Assembly: GCA_019096195.1 (NCBI GenBank) | Contig: JAGTXK010000138.1 | Coordinates: 62,001-126,000, forward strand | Direction: 5' to 3' | Length of the DNA: 64,000 bases | Origin: Boletus sp. NGJ | Taxonomy: Eukaryota; Basidiomycota; Agaricomycetes; Boletales; Boletaceae | In this document: positions 47,001 to 59,862 of the stretch, piece after piece | Numbering within the stretch: the stretch's first letter is position 1 | Layout of the letters: the number at the start of each line of letters is the position of its first letter | The notes under the pieces: generated by a model | The model's database searches: none | Seen by the model: the letters and a program-made list of their open reading frames with translations, nothing else | Told to the model about the DNA's origin: nothing | Translations under genes and position numbers: made by a program

Positions 47001-47162
47001 TGGATCAATACCGGGATCTACCTATCCGCCGCCTTGAGGACGAGATGAAGGAGATACAGGTATGTGGATCCTGCGACATTGACTGTCTAAGCTAATCGTG
47101 TTGGGAAGGATCGACAACGGCGCATCGAGAATCTTCTATTGACTTTGACACGAGACATCTGA
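44071..47162 (+). CDS. Yvc1-like TRP cation channel
   Basis: Fungal TRP channel of the vacuolar membrane, releasing calcium on stretch or stress. Start MDFEEQLSHAQPAAPTQDF; two tiny exons (44230-44239, 10 bp; 44293-44311, 19 bp) give SSI and DTPLSWE before QLTAADVNFAVVRPLV. Later: FLDHYRLRVPRYSNILHF (start of membrane part), VWNAFDTSFVLVFLAYVGL, AIADNVIVL, ALRAMISEFVFFICIA, pore region WLMVQMWFGNTSLSF and FAVLANTLLLTILISILSNT. The cytosolic tail has SLPRHLKSMPLVEYLVG, DLYDVIFDVEESRDF, and ends with a coiled coil (RRLEDEMKEIQDRQRRIENL), stop at 47162. Length and order fit basidiomycete Yvc1 proteins. Confidence 0.85.
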
Positions 47163-47395
47163 GAGATGAGAAAGAGCGATCACGACCCTGCCATGTTAAT
47201 TCTTGACCTTACTGCCTCGCATACAATCTGCCTGGACTACGTTACCGCATATTATTGGGACGCGTTTGTCTAATGACCATTTTACTTTTGTTTTGAGGAG
47301 CTTTCCAAGTCACGTGCCGGGCGACGCGTCCGAGTTGTAAAGTCAAGTCAATTACAGTAAACGTCATTGTCATCGACTTGCACATTGACTCTGAG

Positions 47396-50145
47396 ATGGC
47401 TTCTACTCCGCCCCCGCTTGGCAGTTTTGCCATCCAAGCAGCGCCGCGTCTGCCATCAACAGCGACCTCGAGAAACCGCAGCTCGATTAGCTCTTCCTTT
47501 TCTTTTGGCCCACAACCTATGATATCCTCTTTTGCAGCGGGCGATATGAGCACTTCCTCTATTCCGCGTCCCCTTGCCCTCGATCCAAACCGGTCGATGC
47601 TCCCTAGCTCTCCACGTGCCTCCCCCAGACGGCACCGCAGATTGAAGGACAGCGGCAGTCGACATCCTCTCGCAAACGATACAATGGATGTCTTCCAAGA
47701 CTCGGAAACGGAACAAGATCTTGATGAAGGCGAATGGGGTGTGGTAGATCGAATGCGTCTATGGCGTCATGACGCTCTCATGCAGCATTTGTACGAAACC
47801 GCCGCGTTCTGGGGGGACAAGATTCTTTCTTGGACGAGTACGTCGTGTCCTAAAACTGTTGCGTCTCTGTTCACTCACAATTTACTCTAAAGATGATCCG
47901 AATGATGCGTTTTGGTTGGCTCAGACATACTTTATGACTCACCAATACTCTCGTGCGGAGAGATTGCTAACGCGTCCGTTTCCTACCAAAACCCAGACTG
48001 CAGAACCTACGTACCCAAACGGATTCGATCACTCGGTGGCAGGCTTCTCCGCGGCTCCTTCCTTCTCCCTAGATACCAAGGGTAAAGGCAAGGAAACCCA
48101 ACCACGACTCGAACCATCCTCTCGTCTTCCCATGGGCCCAGCCGGATTGATCAAGCTACCAGAGGCACTCCAGGAAAGTGTCTCTAGGCTTGTTGATATG
48201 AGCGTCGCTTGTCGCTATCTCGCAGCACAATGCCAAGTCAGACAGGGTAATTGGTCAGATGCCCTTGAAATACTTGGCGAGGCAAATCCTTTTCGCCACT
48301 CAGGTGCTCATGTCTATTGATCTAGGGATGCATGGTGCTAACGCCAGACAGGTAGAAGTGGAGCGTCAGTTCCAAACGTGGACGGTGGCATAAAGGTAAG
48401 TGTGAGTAGGTTGACAGTGGACGTGTACTCAGTTACTTAGGTCGAAGCATCGATGTGTCACCTGAGAGGCATTTTAATGCTCAAACTCAATCGCGGAGAT
48501 CAGGCCAAGCTGTGTTTCATGGAGGCTTTGACCTTGGATGTTAAATGTTACGATGCATTCAATCAACTTATCAGTGGAGAGATGATGACTCCAGAAGAAG
48601 GTCGTTGTGAGAATTGATATCCTTTTGTATATTCTGACGTCTACCCAGAGTGGGAGTTCGTGCAAGGTCTTGCATACGGGGAGCAGACTAAAGAGGACGC
48701 AGATTTCATCCAATTGATATATACGTCTCGACTGCGCAAATATGGACATGCTGAAGAGCATGCTCTTACTCGGCGGCGCCTTGTGGAAGATTTCAAACTC
48801 TCAGATAATCCGGATATCTTGTATAGCTTTGCAGATGCACTGTTCACTCAACTACGCTGGGCAGATTGTTTTGTAATTACTACCAGGTAAGTTCTTCCTG
48901 TGGAGAATCATCGCGTCAAGGTATGACCATCTTTGATGCAGAATCCTTGATCTCGTCGCATTTCATGACGCCACAATGCCGTTGCACATTGCGTGCATGT
49001 ACCACCTATCATATCTACACTCCAAGCTTTTCGTCTTGGCCCACGAACTTGTTGACAAGGAACCCGAAAACCCTATAAGTTGGTATGCTGTTGGCGTATA
49101 CTATCTCAGTTCGAACAAATGGTCGCAAGCGCGACAATACTTTAGGTTTGCGCTGGTAGTGCACTCGAGGGCTTCTTTACTGATTTATTATAGTAAAACC
49201 TCACTAATGGACCCCCGCTTTGGACCAGCGTGGATTGCTTTTGCTCACACTTTTGCCATGGAAGGCGAGCATGACCATGCAGTGACGGCGTACTCTACGT
49301 GCGCGCGTATGTTCGTGGGGTTCGTGTATATTCTAGCAGGTGTGGAAACCTGTCGTTAATTTCAAATAGGTCTCATTTGCCCCTCCTCTTCGTTGGCATG
49401 GAGCAAATCGGGCTGTCAAACCACTCTCTTGCCGACGAGGCGCTGCACGCTGCGAGCGCTGCGTGTGACAGCGACCCCCTTTTGATGAACGAGCTGGGTG
49501 TCATGGCATTTACCCACGGAGAGTAAGTGACACATTTGGCGGTGGAGCATGGGTTGTAAGAACTTGGACAGTTTCCAACGTGGAGCAGATTTATTCCAGC
49601 GATCCCTTGACCTCGCTCAGGTCACGCAATCATCGCAAAAGTCGTGGACTACCACGTACCTGAATCTCGGGACGTGTTGCCGAAAACTGAAGTAGGTCTG
49701 GATCTCAAGCCCAAACAGCCTCTTCTTCCTCACGTTAATACAGGGATTACGAGAAGGCGAAAACCAATTATAGCCGAGTACTTGAGATAGAACCACAACA
49801 CCCTCAGGGTCTCGGCTTCCTCGGCATGGTCTACCACCATCTCGGGGACACGGACCAGGCCATCGTCAAGTACCATGAGGTGAGATCTGGTTTCGGACGT
49901 TATAGCCCACCATTGATTGGTATCAGGCACTGAGCGTGGATCCTATCAATGGGCATCTCATTGAGTTGCTCAATCTTGCGTTGGAGTCGAATTCTGCCTG
50001 TGGTTCTTGGGAGAAGATTTATCCTGGAGGGGAGGAAGCATTCAGGGAGATGATGGTATCGTTAAAAAACAAGCTTCGCGAGCGTCCAAGGAGAGCGGCA
50101 GACGATGATCCATCTCGGTCGGAGGATTCGATGAATGTGGGCTGA
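47396..50145 (+). CDS. CDC16: Anaphase-promoting complex subunit 6 (Cdc16)
   Basis: TPR scaffold of the APC/C ubiquitin ligase in the nucleus. A disordered S/P-rich N-terminus ([11 protein letters not shown]) precedes [20 protein letters not shown], then a TPR superhelix: [148 protein letters not shown] and [19 protein letters not shown]. The [14 protein letters not shown] and [16 protein letters not shown] blocks are characteristic of Cdc16/APC6. Short introns throughout; stop at 50145. Confidence 0.93.
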
Positions 50146-50412
50146 CTCCGTGCATACATTGAGGAGTGGAGCAAATGTACCCACGGTGTTCGGTTGTGCA
50201 TGTGTCCCCAAGTAATCTGGGGTGTCCCCCTGCACATGGCTGCCGAAATGCCGAACGCCTCCGTCTCCACACAGTCTCCCACATCTTCCATAGTTGTACG
50301 CTCACAATCAATCTTACACAGGAATGAGTGTCTTGTTTACGGAACGACAGTCCCTTTTCATGTTCGCTCCATCCTTTCTCTCTTTCAATGTTTCCTTCTC
50401 ATACTCCCATCT

Positions 50413-53400
50413 ATGTCCTCCTTGTCTGAGCTGACTAACGGTCTAGAATCGTTAACTCATCCTTCCCCTGACTGGGACTTCTTGGTTCGCAGGACCCTTG
50501 GTGGGAGCTCACGTGTTGACTTCTCCACAGGACACGGTTCTCAATACCCTCCTCGTTTCCCCTTCCATCCCAGAGAAAACCCTGGACATATGCCGGCACA
50601 CCTGCAGCCAGCTTTTGTCTGACGATGTGTGGCTGACAGCCGTAGTGGATCCGCACAGCATCCGTCGCCTCTTCAACGTTTTGGTAAATATCGGAAACCT
50701 CATGCACAGAATCGACAACACCATTCCAGCCACAACGCAATGTTACATGCACGCGATCGAGGTTGCTATCCAGAAGCCAGAGTCGTACTATTCTCCCAAG
50801 GCTACTAAGCTAGCCTTCCGCGATGTCATCGTTGCGGCTTGGGTGGCTGCAATGACTCTGTCCTTTGTCCACGCCTCATCCGCCCCTTGTTCCACAATAC
50901 ACGCTTTAGCGTTCGCTGGCCCCGTAAATATTTTCCCTCACATCGGTGATCCAAACTTCGACATCCTTCAAGCAGTCCACGACGCTGGCGATGACTTGAT
51001 TCGACTACTGGTCGACCCAACAACGGGTACCTTGCCCAGTGTCATCTTGTTCCCCAACCAAATACATCAGCTGTCGACTTTCGTACTCTCTTCGCAGAAG
51101 GGTTATTTTCTTGCAATCCAAGCTGCACAGTTGCCCGCCAATCTCTCTGACGAGCAATATTGTCGAGAGAGTAAGATGGCGATGGCATCTGTACTCTTAT
51201 GTCTCGCCCGCAGATTCCAAAGCTCTCATACAACCGAATTCTTCAGTATCTCCGATAAACCATTTTGCACGGTGGAAACGTTGGCTCTCATCATGCATTA
51301 CCTCGCAGCATCGCTCTTTCCAAATGCGTCTACCTTGAATGATATTGGCGTTATTTTGTGCGGCCTCGGTGCGGGGGTAGTGGTTACAAGCATACATGGT
51401 GAACGAACAAGCGCCCGTGAAGTTGCACGACTGTACTATGAAGAAGGCTTACAACTCGATCCATCGCACCCTCATTTGTTGTCAAATCTCGGGTCGCTTT
51501 TGAAGGATGCCGGACAGATGACCCGAGCGATTGGGTACGCTCTCCAAACTCGATGGTTTTTGCATCCCACTGATTCAACTTGATATTCGTCACTGAAGGG
51601 TATTCAACCACGCGCTGGCGTGCCACCCTGAGCTTGATATCGCCTTAGTGAACATGGCTAACACCCTGAGGGACTTGGTTAGTCCCGCGCTTTGTTCTCG
51701 ACACTGTTTCAAAAATTTAATGTTTTGCAGGGCCAATATGCCGAGGCAATCCCATACTACCAACGGGCAATCTCAGTGAATCCTGATTTCGTAGATGCGT
51801 ACTGTGGACTGAGCCAGACGATGAATGCGATTTGCTTTTGGAATGGACGAGGTAAGTCGAATTACACAGATCAAACGAAGAACGACTGAAGTCTCGTTAG
51901 CTACGTGGATGCAAAAAGCAATAGAAGTATGCGAGAAACAGCTCTCAGATACACACAATCAAACCGCAAACTTGTTCAGCACACACTCGCTTGACGATTG
52001 GATAGCTCTGGTCCGGAACGCTCACTCGGGACAACTTACCCCCCTCGAAGAGAATGCATGGAAAATCCGCTTTGGGTATTTCCTTCAAGTTGACCCCTCT
52101 CGACCGTCATGGTCTCGTGAAGAAGCTGGCTTTTTTATACGCCTTATGGAGTGGTACCAAACTCGAATCCAACAATTGTTGTACATCCAGACCTATGGTC
52201 AGGTTTATCACTCTGAGCATGCAAACATGACACGCGTTTATGAAAGTATGACAATCCCGCATTCTGCCCTCATTTCGACCATCAAAGGCTCCAGGCTACC
52301 ATTGATCTTACCCTTTCACACGGTAAGTCTCTCAATTCAATCGGAGGAAACTCTTGCACGAGACTTCTGCAGTTTACCCTTCCGCTGACGGCTCGAACTA
52401 TTCGACTAATTGCGCATAGAAATGCACTTCATACGTCCTTCACAACATTTACCCACCTCGGCAGGAACTTATCTGTGCACCCGCCACCTCCGCCGCCATT
52501 TCGTGGCAGAATAAACGTTGGCTATGTGTCGAGTGATTTTACGTGAGTGTTTTTTACTCGGATCATTCTGAAATGACAGTGTGATAGTGACCACCCATTG
52601 ACACATTTAATGAAATCCGTTTTCACGATGCACAACCGGAAACGGTTTAATGTCTTTCTCTACGCTACAAGCCCTACGGATGGATCCTCTTATCGAGATT
52701 ATTACGAACGCCAAACCGAGTTTCATTTCAATGATATCTCGTCTTGGTCGATCAGTAGCATAATCGATAGAATCATGCAAGACCAGATACACATTCGTAA
52801 GTGACTTTACTTTCCCGAATGGTTCTACATGTACCTCTTCGCAGTCGTGAACCTGGGCGGCTATACCAAAGGCTCAAGAAATGAGATCTTCGCTGCGAGG
52901 CCATCTCCCGTTCAGGTATCTTTGATGGGATTCGCGGGCACGCTAGCAGCGGGTCCGTCTGTGTTTTCATCGTTGAGCGTCAAACCTTTGACATGTGTAT
53001 AGGTTGGTGCGATTACCTCGTGTGCGATCCCATCGTCTGTCCTCCAGATCTATTTGTTCAAGTTTGTGCTGCTCGTCGACGATCTCCGAATGCTAGATCA
53101 TCCGATGAGATGTCCCCGGACGTCGGGGTTCCTGTCAACGAAGGGTGTGACCCAGCGTCCTCTGACAACGATTGGATCTAGTACGTATTCAAGGCGACTG
53201 AACACATACCCGAACTAATGCTTTCAGTACTGAATGCCCAATTTACATGCCCGTAAGTTGTAACATCATCGTCTGTTACGGTGCTAACACGTGACGTAGC
53301 ACGCCTATTTCGCAACAGACCATAAGCAGTCCTATAGTTCATGCAGTTCTAAACTAGAAGTGGCTCCGGCTCGCTGGCTAGATGAGCTGCGGCGTCGAGA

Positions 53401-54443
53401 ACATCTCAGAGCGATAATATTCCCTGACCTGCCGAAGTAAGTTGTTACCTCAACGCCCACTCCGCAGACTGCTGATGATGTTTAGGGATGTCATCATATT
53501 TGCCAACTTCAACCAGGTACCGTGTGATGATCGATATTGGTGTCTATTGAAATTGATGAATGACATTTAGCTCTACAAGATCGACCCCGTAAGTTAGGCG
53601 TGACTTGCCGAGTAAATTTACTCAGAAATCATTCCAGCTGATATTCTGGACGTGGTTGCGTATCCTCTCTCGAGTTCGACGCAGTATACTTTGGTTACTT
53701 CGTTTTCCTGCGGCGGGAGAACCCAATCTTTTGCAGACTGCGGTGGCTTGGGCAGGGGCCGAAGTTGCTTCTCGCATCAGGTTCACGGACGTTGCCTCCA
53801 AGGATATCCACATCGATCGGTGCTGTGTAGCTGATCTTGTTCTAGACACCGCTGAGGTAGGTCTCGTCTCACTTTTCCAATCGAATCATTCTAATAAAAG
53901 TTTACCCTGATTGTGCTCGAAAACAGTGCAGCGCTCACACGATCGCTGCCGAGTATGTATTTTGCCTGTGAACTGAGTAATACCATGTCTAACGCCATGT
54001 ACAGCGTTCTTTGGTCAGGCACTCCGATCATAGCTTGTCTATGGCCAAGTCATAGACATAAGATGGCTTCCCGTGTGTCAGCCAGTCTCGCATACGCTAC
54101 CGGATTGGGGAAGCAGATGGTAGTTCACAGCCGAGAAGAATATGAAGACCGTGCGGTCGTACTTGCTTCCGCGTACTGGGGCTCTAATGTTGAAAAACTT
54201 TCCTTGGGTCCGAACGGAGGAGAGGCAGAATTTGATACGGAGGGCTCGGAGCTCCTGCATCTCCGTCGGCGTCTTTTCCTAACTCGTGAAACCATGCCTC
54301 TGTTCGACACCAGACGATGGGTCAAGAACTTGGAGAAAGGATTCGTTGCGGCGTGGAAACGGTGGGTAGACGGATCGCAGTTCCGAGTTGGGTACAATGA
54401 TGAGGGAGCTATCGTCGTGACTGATGATGACATGTCCGCTTAA
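50413..54443 (+). CDS. GT41 O-GlcNAc transferase-like protein
   Basis: Transfers a sugar from a UDP-sugar to Ser/Thr of intracellular proteins. Start MSSLSELTNGLESLTHPSPD. The first 600 residues are mostly non-repetitive helix, with only two or three clear TPRs near HALACQPELDIALVNMANTL and LGQYAEAIPYYQRAISVNP. The catalytic part is clear: RINVGYVSSDFTNHPLTHLM (with the NHP histidine), LGGYTKGSRNEIFAARPSP, QVSLMGFAGT, CPIYMPHAYFATDH, FNQLYKIDPLIFWTW, SILWLLRFPAAGEPN, CSAHTIAADVLWSGTPIIA and MASRVSASL. Lysine of QLYKIDP and histidine of AHT match UDP-binding residues of OGT. About 15 introns. Donor SPINDLY-type (fucose) versus GlcNAc cannot be told. Confidence 0.88.
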
Positions 54444-55275
54444 CTCGATACCAGTCCCTGGAATTTGTACATGTAACGCATGCTGTATTGCTAAGGCGCG
54501 CTCCTCGTTTACCCTCGGTCTTTGTATAACCATTTTCCTTTATCTTAACCACGCATTATTTATTTATTTACCATGAGGTACAATCACCCTAAAGAAAAGG
54601 GTCCCTTCCACTCGAAAGAAGTCTAGCAATGGAGGAGCAACTTTGAGAGGCCAAAGAAAATCTTGACCAGGGTTGTGAACGAGCCAAGTAATTCAAGTTC
54701 AAGAAGCTCCTCCGTCTCGAACGCCAGAATGTACGGCGTTCCAAAGACCGCCTCCTCAAAGCACTACAGAACATTGATGGACTAAAGGAGGTAGCACAGA
54801 AGCAATCAGGCGCACTCGCGCACCCGAAACACGACCTTGACACAAGTCAAGCAGAGATGCTGCGACTCACTGAATTGTGGAAACACGAGGTTTCGGAGTC
54901 ACCTTCTTGAAGGGCTCCCTCCCTCGAGACATGGACCCCGATTCACAGTCGAGTTTGGTGCTGGTCGCCTCATCGCCAACCTCAAGCTGGCAACAGCTGG
55001 GAACGCGAACTCGCTGCCATGCGACCACAAACGATCTGGATGAGGGGGTGCTTGGATCGTTCAGACGGCATGCAGCGTGCAAACAAACACATATACCTTT
55101 CATTTGTCTGGCCTGAATGTGCACCGTTGCTTGAACGGCATGATAAAGTAAATTCGGAGGCAAGGGGGCCATCTCTCAATCAGAACTTTCGTTCACGTGT
55201 TCCCAACTTCCCATGTCTGAGAGTCGGACTCCGAGAGTCCGAAAGTGCTAGATATCGTTCGAACTTCGAACTATC
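54444..55275. other. Gene-poor flank of the OGT gene
   Basis: Apart from the coiled-coil relic and 3' signals (TTATTTATTTA near 54560), only short open frames. No intact gene. Confidence 0.4.
54589..54910 (+). pseudogene. Coiled-coil gene relic
   Basis: The plus strand reads as a charged coiled coil (FKFKKLLRLERQNVRRSKDR, LLKALQNIDGLKEVAQKQSG) interrupted by in-frame stops, without start or end. The LERxNVxRxK type of text resembles multicopy hypothetical coiled-coil proteins of mushroom genomes, but I cannot prove the family. Taken as a decayed fragment. Confidence 0.4.
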
Positions 55276-56720
55276 ATGTCTCAACCCGGCCAGCCGTTGG
55301 GTGCGTTCTTCATTGATATCATCGGCCCCGCCCGCACAGAGAGCACATTTCGGTGCTTAGCCGAACTCGCTGATCGCGCCTTCACGCTCGCCGACCAGCA
55401 AGCTGGCGTCAACTCACCCAGCATCCCTCTGGGTGTCAAGACTCGCTATGCAAGCATACTCTACCCCGTCGGAAATACCGATATCGAACCTTTCCCGGTT
55501 AAAGCTGTCTTGCACCAAAATATGCCTGACATGCAAGTCCAGCAAGTGGTCATCGACTTTCAAACAAAGACTGCGGAGTGTGAGGGTCAGCCCAATCTTC
55601 CCATCGAACCGGAGCAGATCGAGTATGCTCAGGAAGAGATCAAGCCCTATCTGCAAGACGTGTGGAAGAGAAAGAGGGCGAGAGAGAAAGCACGCCAACT
55701 GGAAGAGAACCTTGCTTGGAGGGTGGGGCTATAGTCTGTCGTACCCAATGTCAGGCTGACGAATATCAGGACTTCCTTGAACGTCTCGAATGCAATGGCA
55801 TTTCCCCCGCCGAGTCATGCCCAGACCCTGATTCCCTTCACACCAACAGACACTGCCCGCTATGCGACATGCAGACGGCAGCGTGCACCTCGTGTCACGC
55901 CATCATGTGCTTGAACAGGGATTGTACTGTGTCTCAACTCATCCCTTTCCAGTCGTGCTCCCACCATGTTTCCACGTCCGCGTGTCTCCTGTGCCTGGAA
56001 AATGCGGAAGGCATTCCGCGGCTCGGCCAATGTCCCGATTGCAACCTCTGGTTTTGTCAATTCGAATTGACATGGTGCTTAGGTCGACCGAAAGAGGACC
56101 AATTGAATAGACCACCGAGGCACTATTTTCGTCGAATACCAAGTAGTGCCCGAGAACACCCAACCAAGCCTATCGGGTGTTCTTCTTGCACTGGAAGCCA
56201 AAACTGGCCTCACTGCTCCAACGGAAAGTGTTGGTCAAGATTGGGTGGATACAGCAGTGTCTGCGACTCGTGCTCTCCGGGAGGCGGGCTCTGGTGTACA
56301 TGCGAGCAGTGCTGGATATGCGACGACTGCAAGACATCCCCTACGGAAAGCTGTTTCAAAGGATGCCCACAGTGCAAACGGGTGTATTGCATCTACGAGT
56401 GCGAGTATATCCAATTTTGCGCCGAGTGTGGTCGCACGACGTTGTGCGACGACTGTGTAGAAGAAGACTGGAGTGATCTCATAGGAGCAGACGCGACGGA
56501 GGGGGTGGCACTTGAAGGAAATTGCGACGCCGATCATTGTGTGGGGAGGATCTGTGGGCCATGCCTGGAAGCCACGCGATGTGCGGGTTGCAGCAAGACG
56601 TTCTGCAGTTCGTGTATACAACTGCAACGTTGCGATTCCTGCGATGGCCGTTTCTGTCCTGCTTGCTACCGCACACGCAAACGAAGATGCGATGGTTGCG
56701 ATGCGGGTCAGAAAGCGTGA
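55276..56720 (+). CDS. Cysteine-rich zinc-binding orphan protein
   Basis: Two exons (55276-55722, 55770-56720) joined by a 47-bp GT-AG intron with a CTGAC branch site give about 465 residues. The first 149 residues have no family signal; they start MSQPGQPLGAFFIDIIGPAR and end in a basic helix, VWKRKRAREKARQLEENLAW. The rest holds about 49 cysteines in 316 residues, mostly CxxC pairs (HCPLC, CTSC, CPDC, CEQC, CDDC, CPQC, CAEC, CDDC, CGPC, CAGC, CSSC, CDSC, CPAC, CDGC), suggesting a chain of RING/B-box-like treble clefs ending in a basic RTRKRRCDGC. Each exon alone is open, and the frames differ, so it can be mistaken for two genes. Function unknown; zinc binding is inferred. Confidence 0.72.
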
Positions 56721-57121
56721 ATTAGTGTCAATATTGTGTGCCAAGATACTGAAGTGCGTTTCTTCCAACTCTAACCTCGAGTTCACCCATATTGACATTT
56801 CTTGGAGTAGACACGATTCTTGTTGCGCAGTTGTTGTATTTGACGAACGACGAGCAGTATACATACTGTACGTAGTGGACGATGCAGAATGCAACTCGGG
56901 TAATGCCAACGTGAACATCGGCAGAAAATCTACTCACGCCGCCAGTTGAATCTATATGATGACTTTGGTGGGTGACGTCGACCAGGCTTAACCGAATGAG
57001 GGGATTCTGATCATTTAGGTCTTGGCAATATCCAAGGATTACCTCCAAATGTTGAGAAAGATGTTTCCACCAGTGATGACACTTTGTAACCCAGGGCTAA
57101 CTTGAAGGAGACACTGTATAG

Positions 57122-57348
57122 GGGCATGTAAGCTGAACGCACTCGACGCAAGCCACCGGCTTTGCTTGGACGAAGTACATCTGGAAAGATTTACGGTGAT
57201 GCCAGAAGGAGCCGCGCTCTGGGCACACTGGCCAGCTGTGCTGAATTCATACCTTCAGAAACTAAAACCGAGGGAACTCATCGCTCGACAGGTCAAGTCG
57301 GCCAAGGAGGACCTCGAGCGAATTTTGGACAGCGCGTCTTCGAACTAA
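57122..57348 (+). other. Open segment, possible gene fragment
   Basis: A start-less open segment that reads like protein (LDEVHLERFTVMPEGAALW, ELIARQVKSAKEDLERIL) with a normal amphipathic helix at its end and a stop at 57348. It might be a terminal exon of a lost gene. No family recognised. Confidence 0.25.
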
Positions 57349-59490
57349 CGGGTCGAACCCATCAGACGGCCCAGCGATTCGATATCTATCTATAGAGCTT
57401 GCTTGTTCAAAGACAGTCTCCAATGTTGACATTTTCAGCTCCCTGCATTCTTCGTCTTCAATTATCCCATTCTTTCCCTGCACCATAGGATGAGGAGGTC
57501 AAGGATCATATCTGTCGCTCCCCCGTCGCAGGTTCTGTACCTCAGTCTTCCAGCAATCTCATCGACTTACCCTCGCTCATCTTATCTCTTCTTCCATGGC
57601 GTCTTCCCCAGCACCAATTGCAATTACCCTGTCGAATCAAACGAGCGACACTCTTTCTATTTGAATGAGTGGCGCCGAGAAAACATGCTCAGTCATTGAG
57701 TTTCCAGGTGAAGAGCTTGAGCGAGAGTTTGACAACTTCTCGTTCATTTAAATCGACAGGAGCAGCCTGAGTGTACCTCGGAGGTCGAGTGGCGGAAACA
57801 AAACGCAATGAAGCGTTGTCGGACATGAAGGGAAAGCCTGGGCATTCCTTATCCAAAATTCTCTTCCATACTTCTCCGACGATTCGTTAGCGGATTCCGC
57901 TGCACACCGAACGCAAGTTAATCCTCATGCACTCTGTTCTGGTGCATCCGGCTGCGGTCTCGCCTGCTGACTCCCCAGTCTGCACCGCAACACTCAAACT
58001 TGATGCTGCTATCATTGCGACTTGCCCTGCCGAATCCTCGCTGTCAAATCAGATGGCCGATTTCACATCGGACGAGAAGCAAGACGACTCGGATCCAACC
58101 GCGGATATTGAAGTGGGTGGGAAGTGCTATCTGCCTATGTACCGAGGCTCCTCACGCGTATCTCTAAGGAGACGAGTTCGAGATTGAAGCAACCGCCCAA
58201 TCTCCTCCACTCTCTTTCAGAGGTCCCATCTCGCAGTACAGGAAAATCTTGTGGTTCGGACGCCAGCGCACATCGCATTTCTTTCGATCACACGGTCAAG
58301 TTGACTTTACGCCCGCGATACCCCTGGCAGAGGGCTCGAGGCCTTTTCGAACGTGGTATTTGTCTTTGATTCTCTTCGGCCAGAATCCGGTTGGCATTTC
58401 CAAAGGAAAACATGGTCGGTTCCTCACTGAATCGAGGAAGGTTCAGGGGGGTCTCGGTTCTGCATGCATTGGTCCAGACACTATCCATGGTCAAGTTCCC
58501 CAGCGGTACATCACTAATTCCCGGTAGCCATGTATCTTTCTTAATTTCGTGTTTCTACGGATGAATCGCGAAAAGACTCCGATCGATCTGGTCTGCTAGC
58601 GAATGTAGAAACATATAATGTCAAAACACTCCAAAAAGTAAGATTTCTCGCATCATTTCAGACTCTGCTGATGGACGTTGTCCACCTAGCAAGGACCAAC
58701 ATCATCTCTTCAAGTCTTTGACGAGACTTTGCGTCACCTGTGGTGTGTATGTATGCCTTCTTACATCCTCGCATACTCATCTAGTCTCAGAATAACTATG
58801 AGGCAGTCAGCCAGGGCTGGCGATCAACGTACTCTGGATACAACAGTCACGACTCAACTATTCATTTGCCAACTTGGCTCTGCTCGGTGTGTCAGCCAGT
58901 GGTCGTTTGGGACACATTAATCAGGTGAACGCGATCGTCGCAACTTGTGTGCGCTTTGGTGGATTGAGAGTTGGAGAGCATGTAGTAACGGCGGGAATTT
59001 TACGGTGTTGAGATCTTTCGAAGGGGGTCGGCACAGGGTTTACGCTAAAGGGTGCTCGCGCTTGCTTCTCTACATGCATATGAAACTCGGTGCAGCGGGG
59101 AGCCGTTGATGTATTAGAACCGTGTCATGCTGGTAGTGTGCAATTTGGATGAAACTGCAGAAACTTGCGGAAGCAAACGTCGGCCGGAAGATTCGGTTCC
59201 GCTCCATCAGGTGACTTGCAGCGTATGCACGCCCATCTACCATCCTTTTTTTTTTTTTTGGACATGCACCATGACTGGAGCAGAGCAATTTGCCATCCAA
59301 GACATCGCACTCCCCATCACCACTCTGCATGTTCCTTCTGGCCCGCCCGACGCGATATCGGGTCCCATCTCGGATGCCACCAATAGTCACTTCACTTCGT
59401 GACGCCAACCAACACCCCCTTGACGATCGCACACCATCCGACATGATGTAGCGCACGAACCATCATGTACATCCCCACATTTTGGGATCG

Positions 59491-59510
59491 TTCGCAACCG
59501 TTCGCAACCG
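59491..59510. repeat. Tandem 10-bp repeat, two copies
   Basis: TTCGCAACCG occurs twice head to tail, and CGATCGCA-like variants follow near 59530. A minor local duplication. Confidence 0.5.
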
Positions 59511-59862
59511 CTACCATCATCGCACACCCGATCGCAGTCTACTCTACCGTGACTCACACGCGGCACGAATGACTACGTTCGGTGTGATACTTAAATACAT
59601 AGACTAAGAGGGTTCGCCAACAGTGGATACGAGAGGTACGTGTGAATAGCATAGGTCGTCCTCGACTGATATGATATCGATTGCATATAAGCAGGTTATG
59701 GGGACTAGCAAGGCATCCGCAAATAAAAGGCAGCGTGTGGTTAAACAAAGACAGGGACAGACAAGAAAGAAATACGAAAAGGGATCCTCCGGGATTTCTA
59801 GCACCATATGCTGAAAAGGTTGAGTAACGATGGTGAGGACCAAGCAGTATGACTCACGCCAC

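Larger units (their letters stand above)
56721..59862. other. 3.1-kb gene-poor region
   Basis: No intact gene that I can support. It holds an isolated 75-codon open segment (57122-57348), several short frames near 57927-58527 of unlike composition, a T14 run near 59246-59259 and a tandem 10-bp repeat at 59491-59510. No known domain could be read. Confidence 0.45.

Noticed and set aside
59246-59259. T14 run as Pol III terminator
   Set aside because: No tRNA-like or other Pol III gene upstream; most likely a simple repeat.
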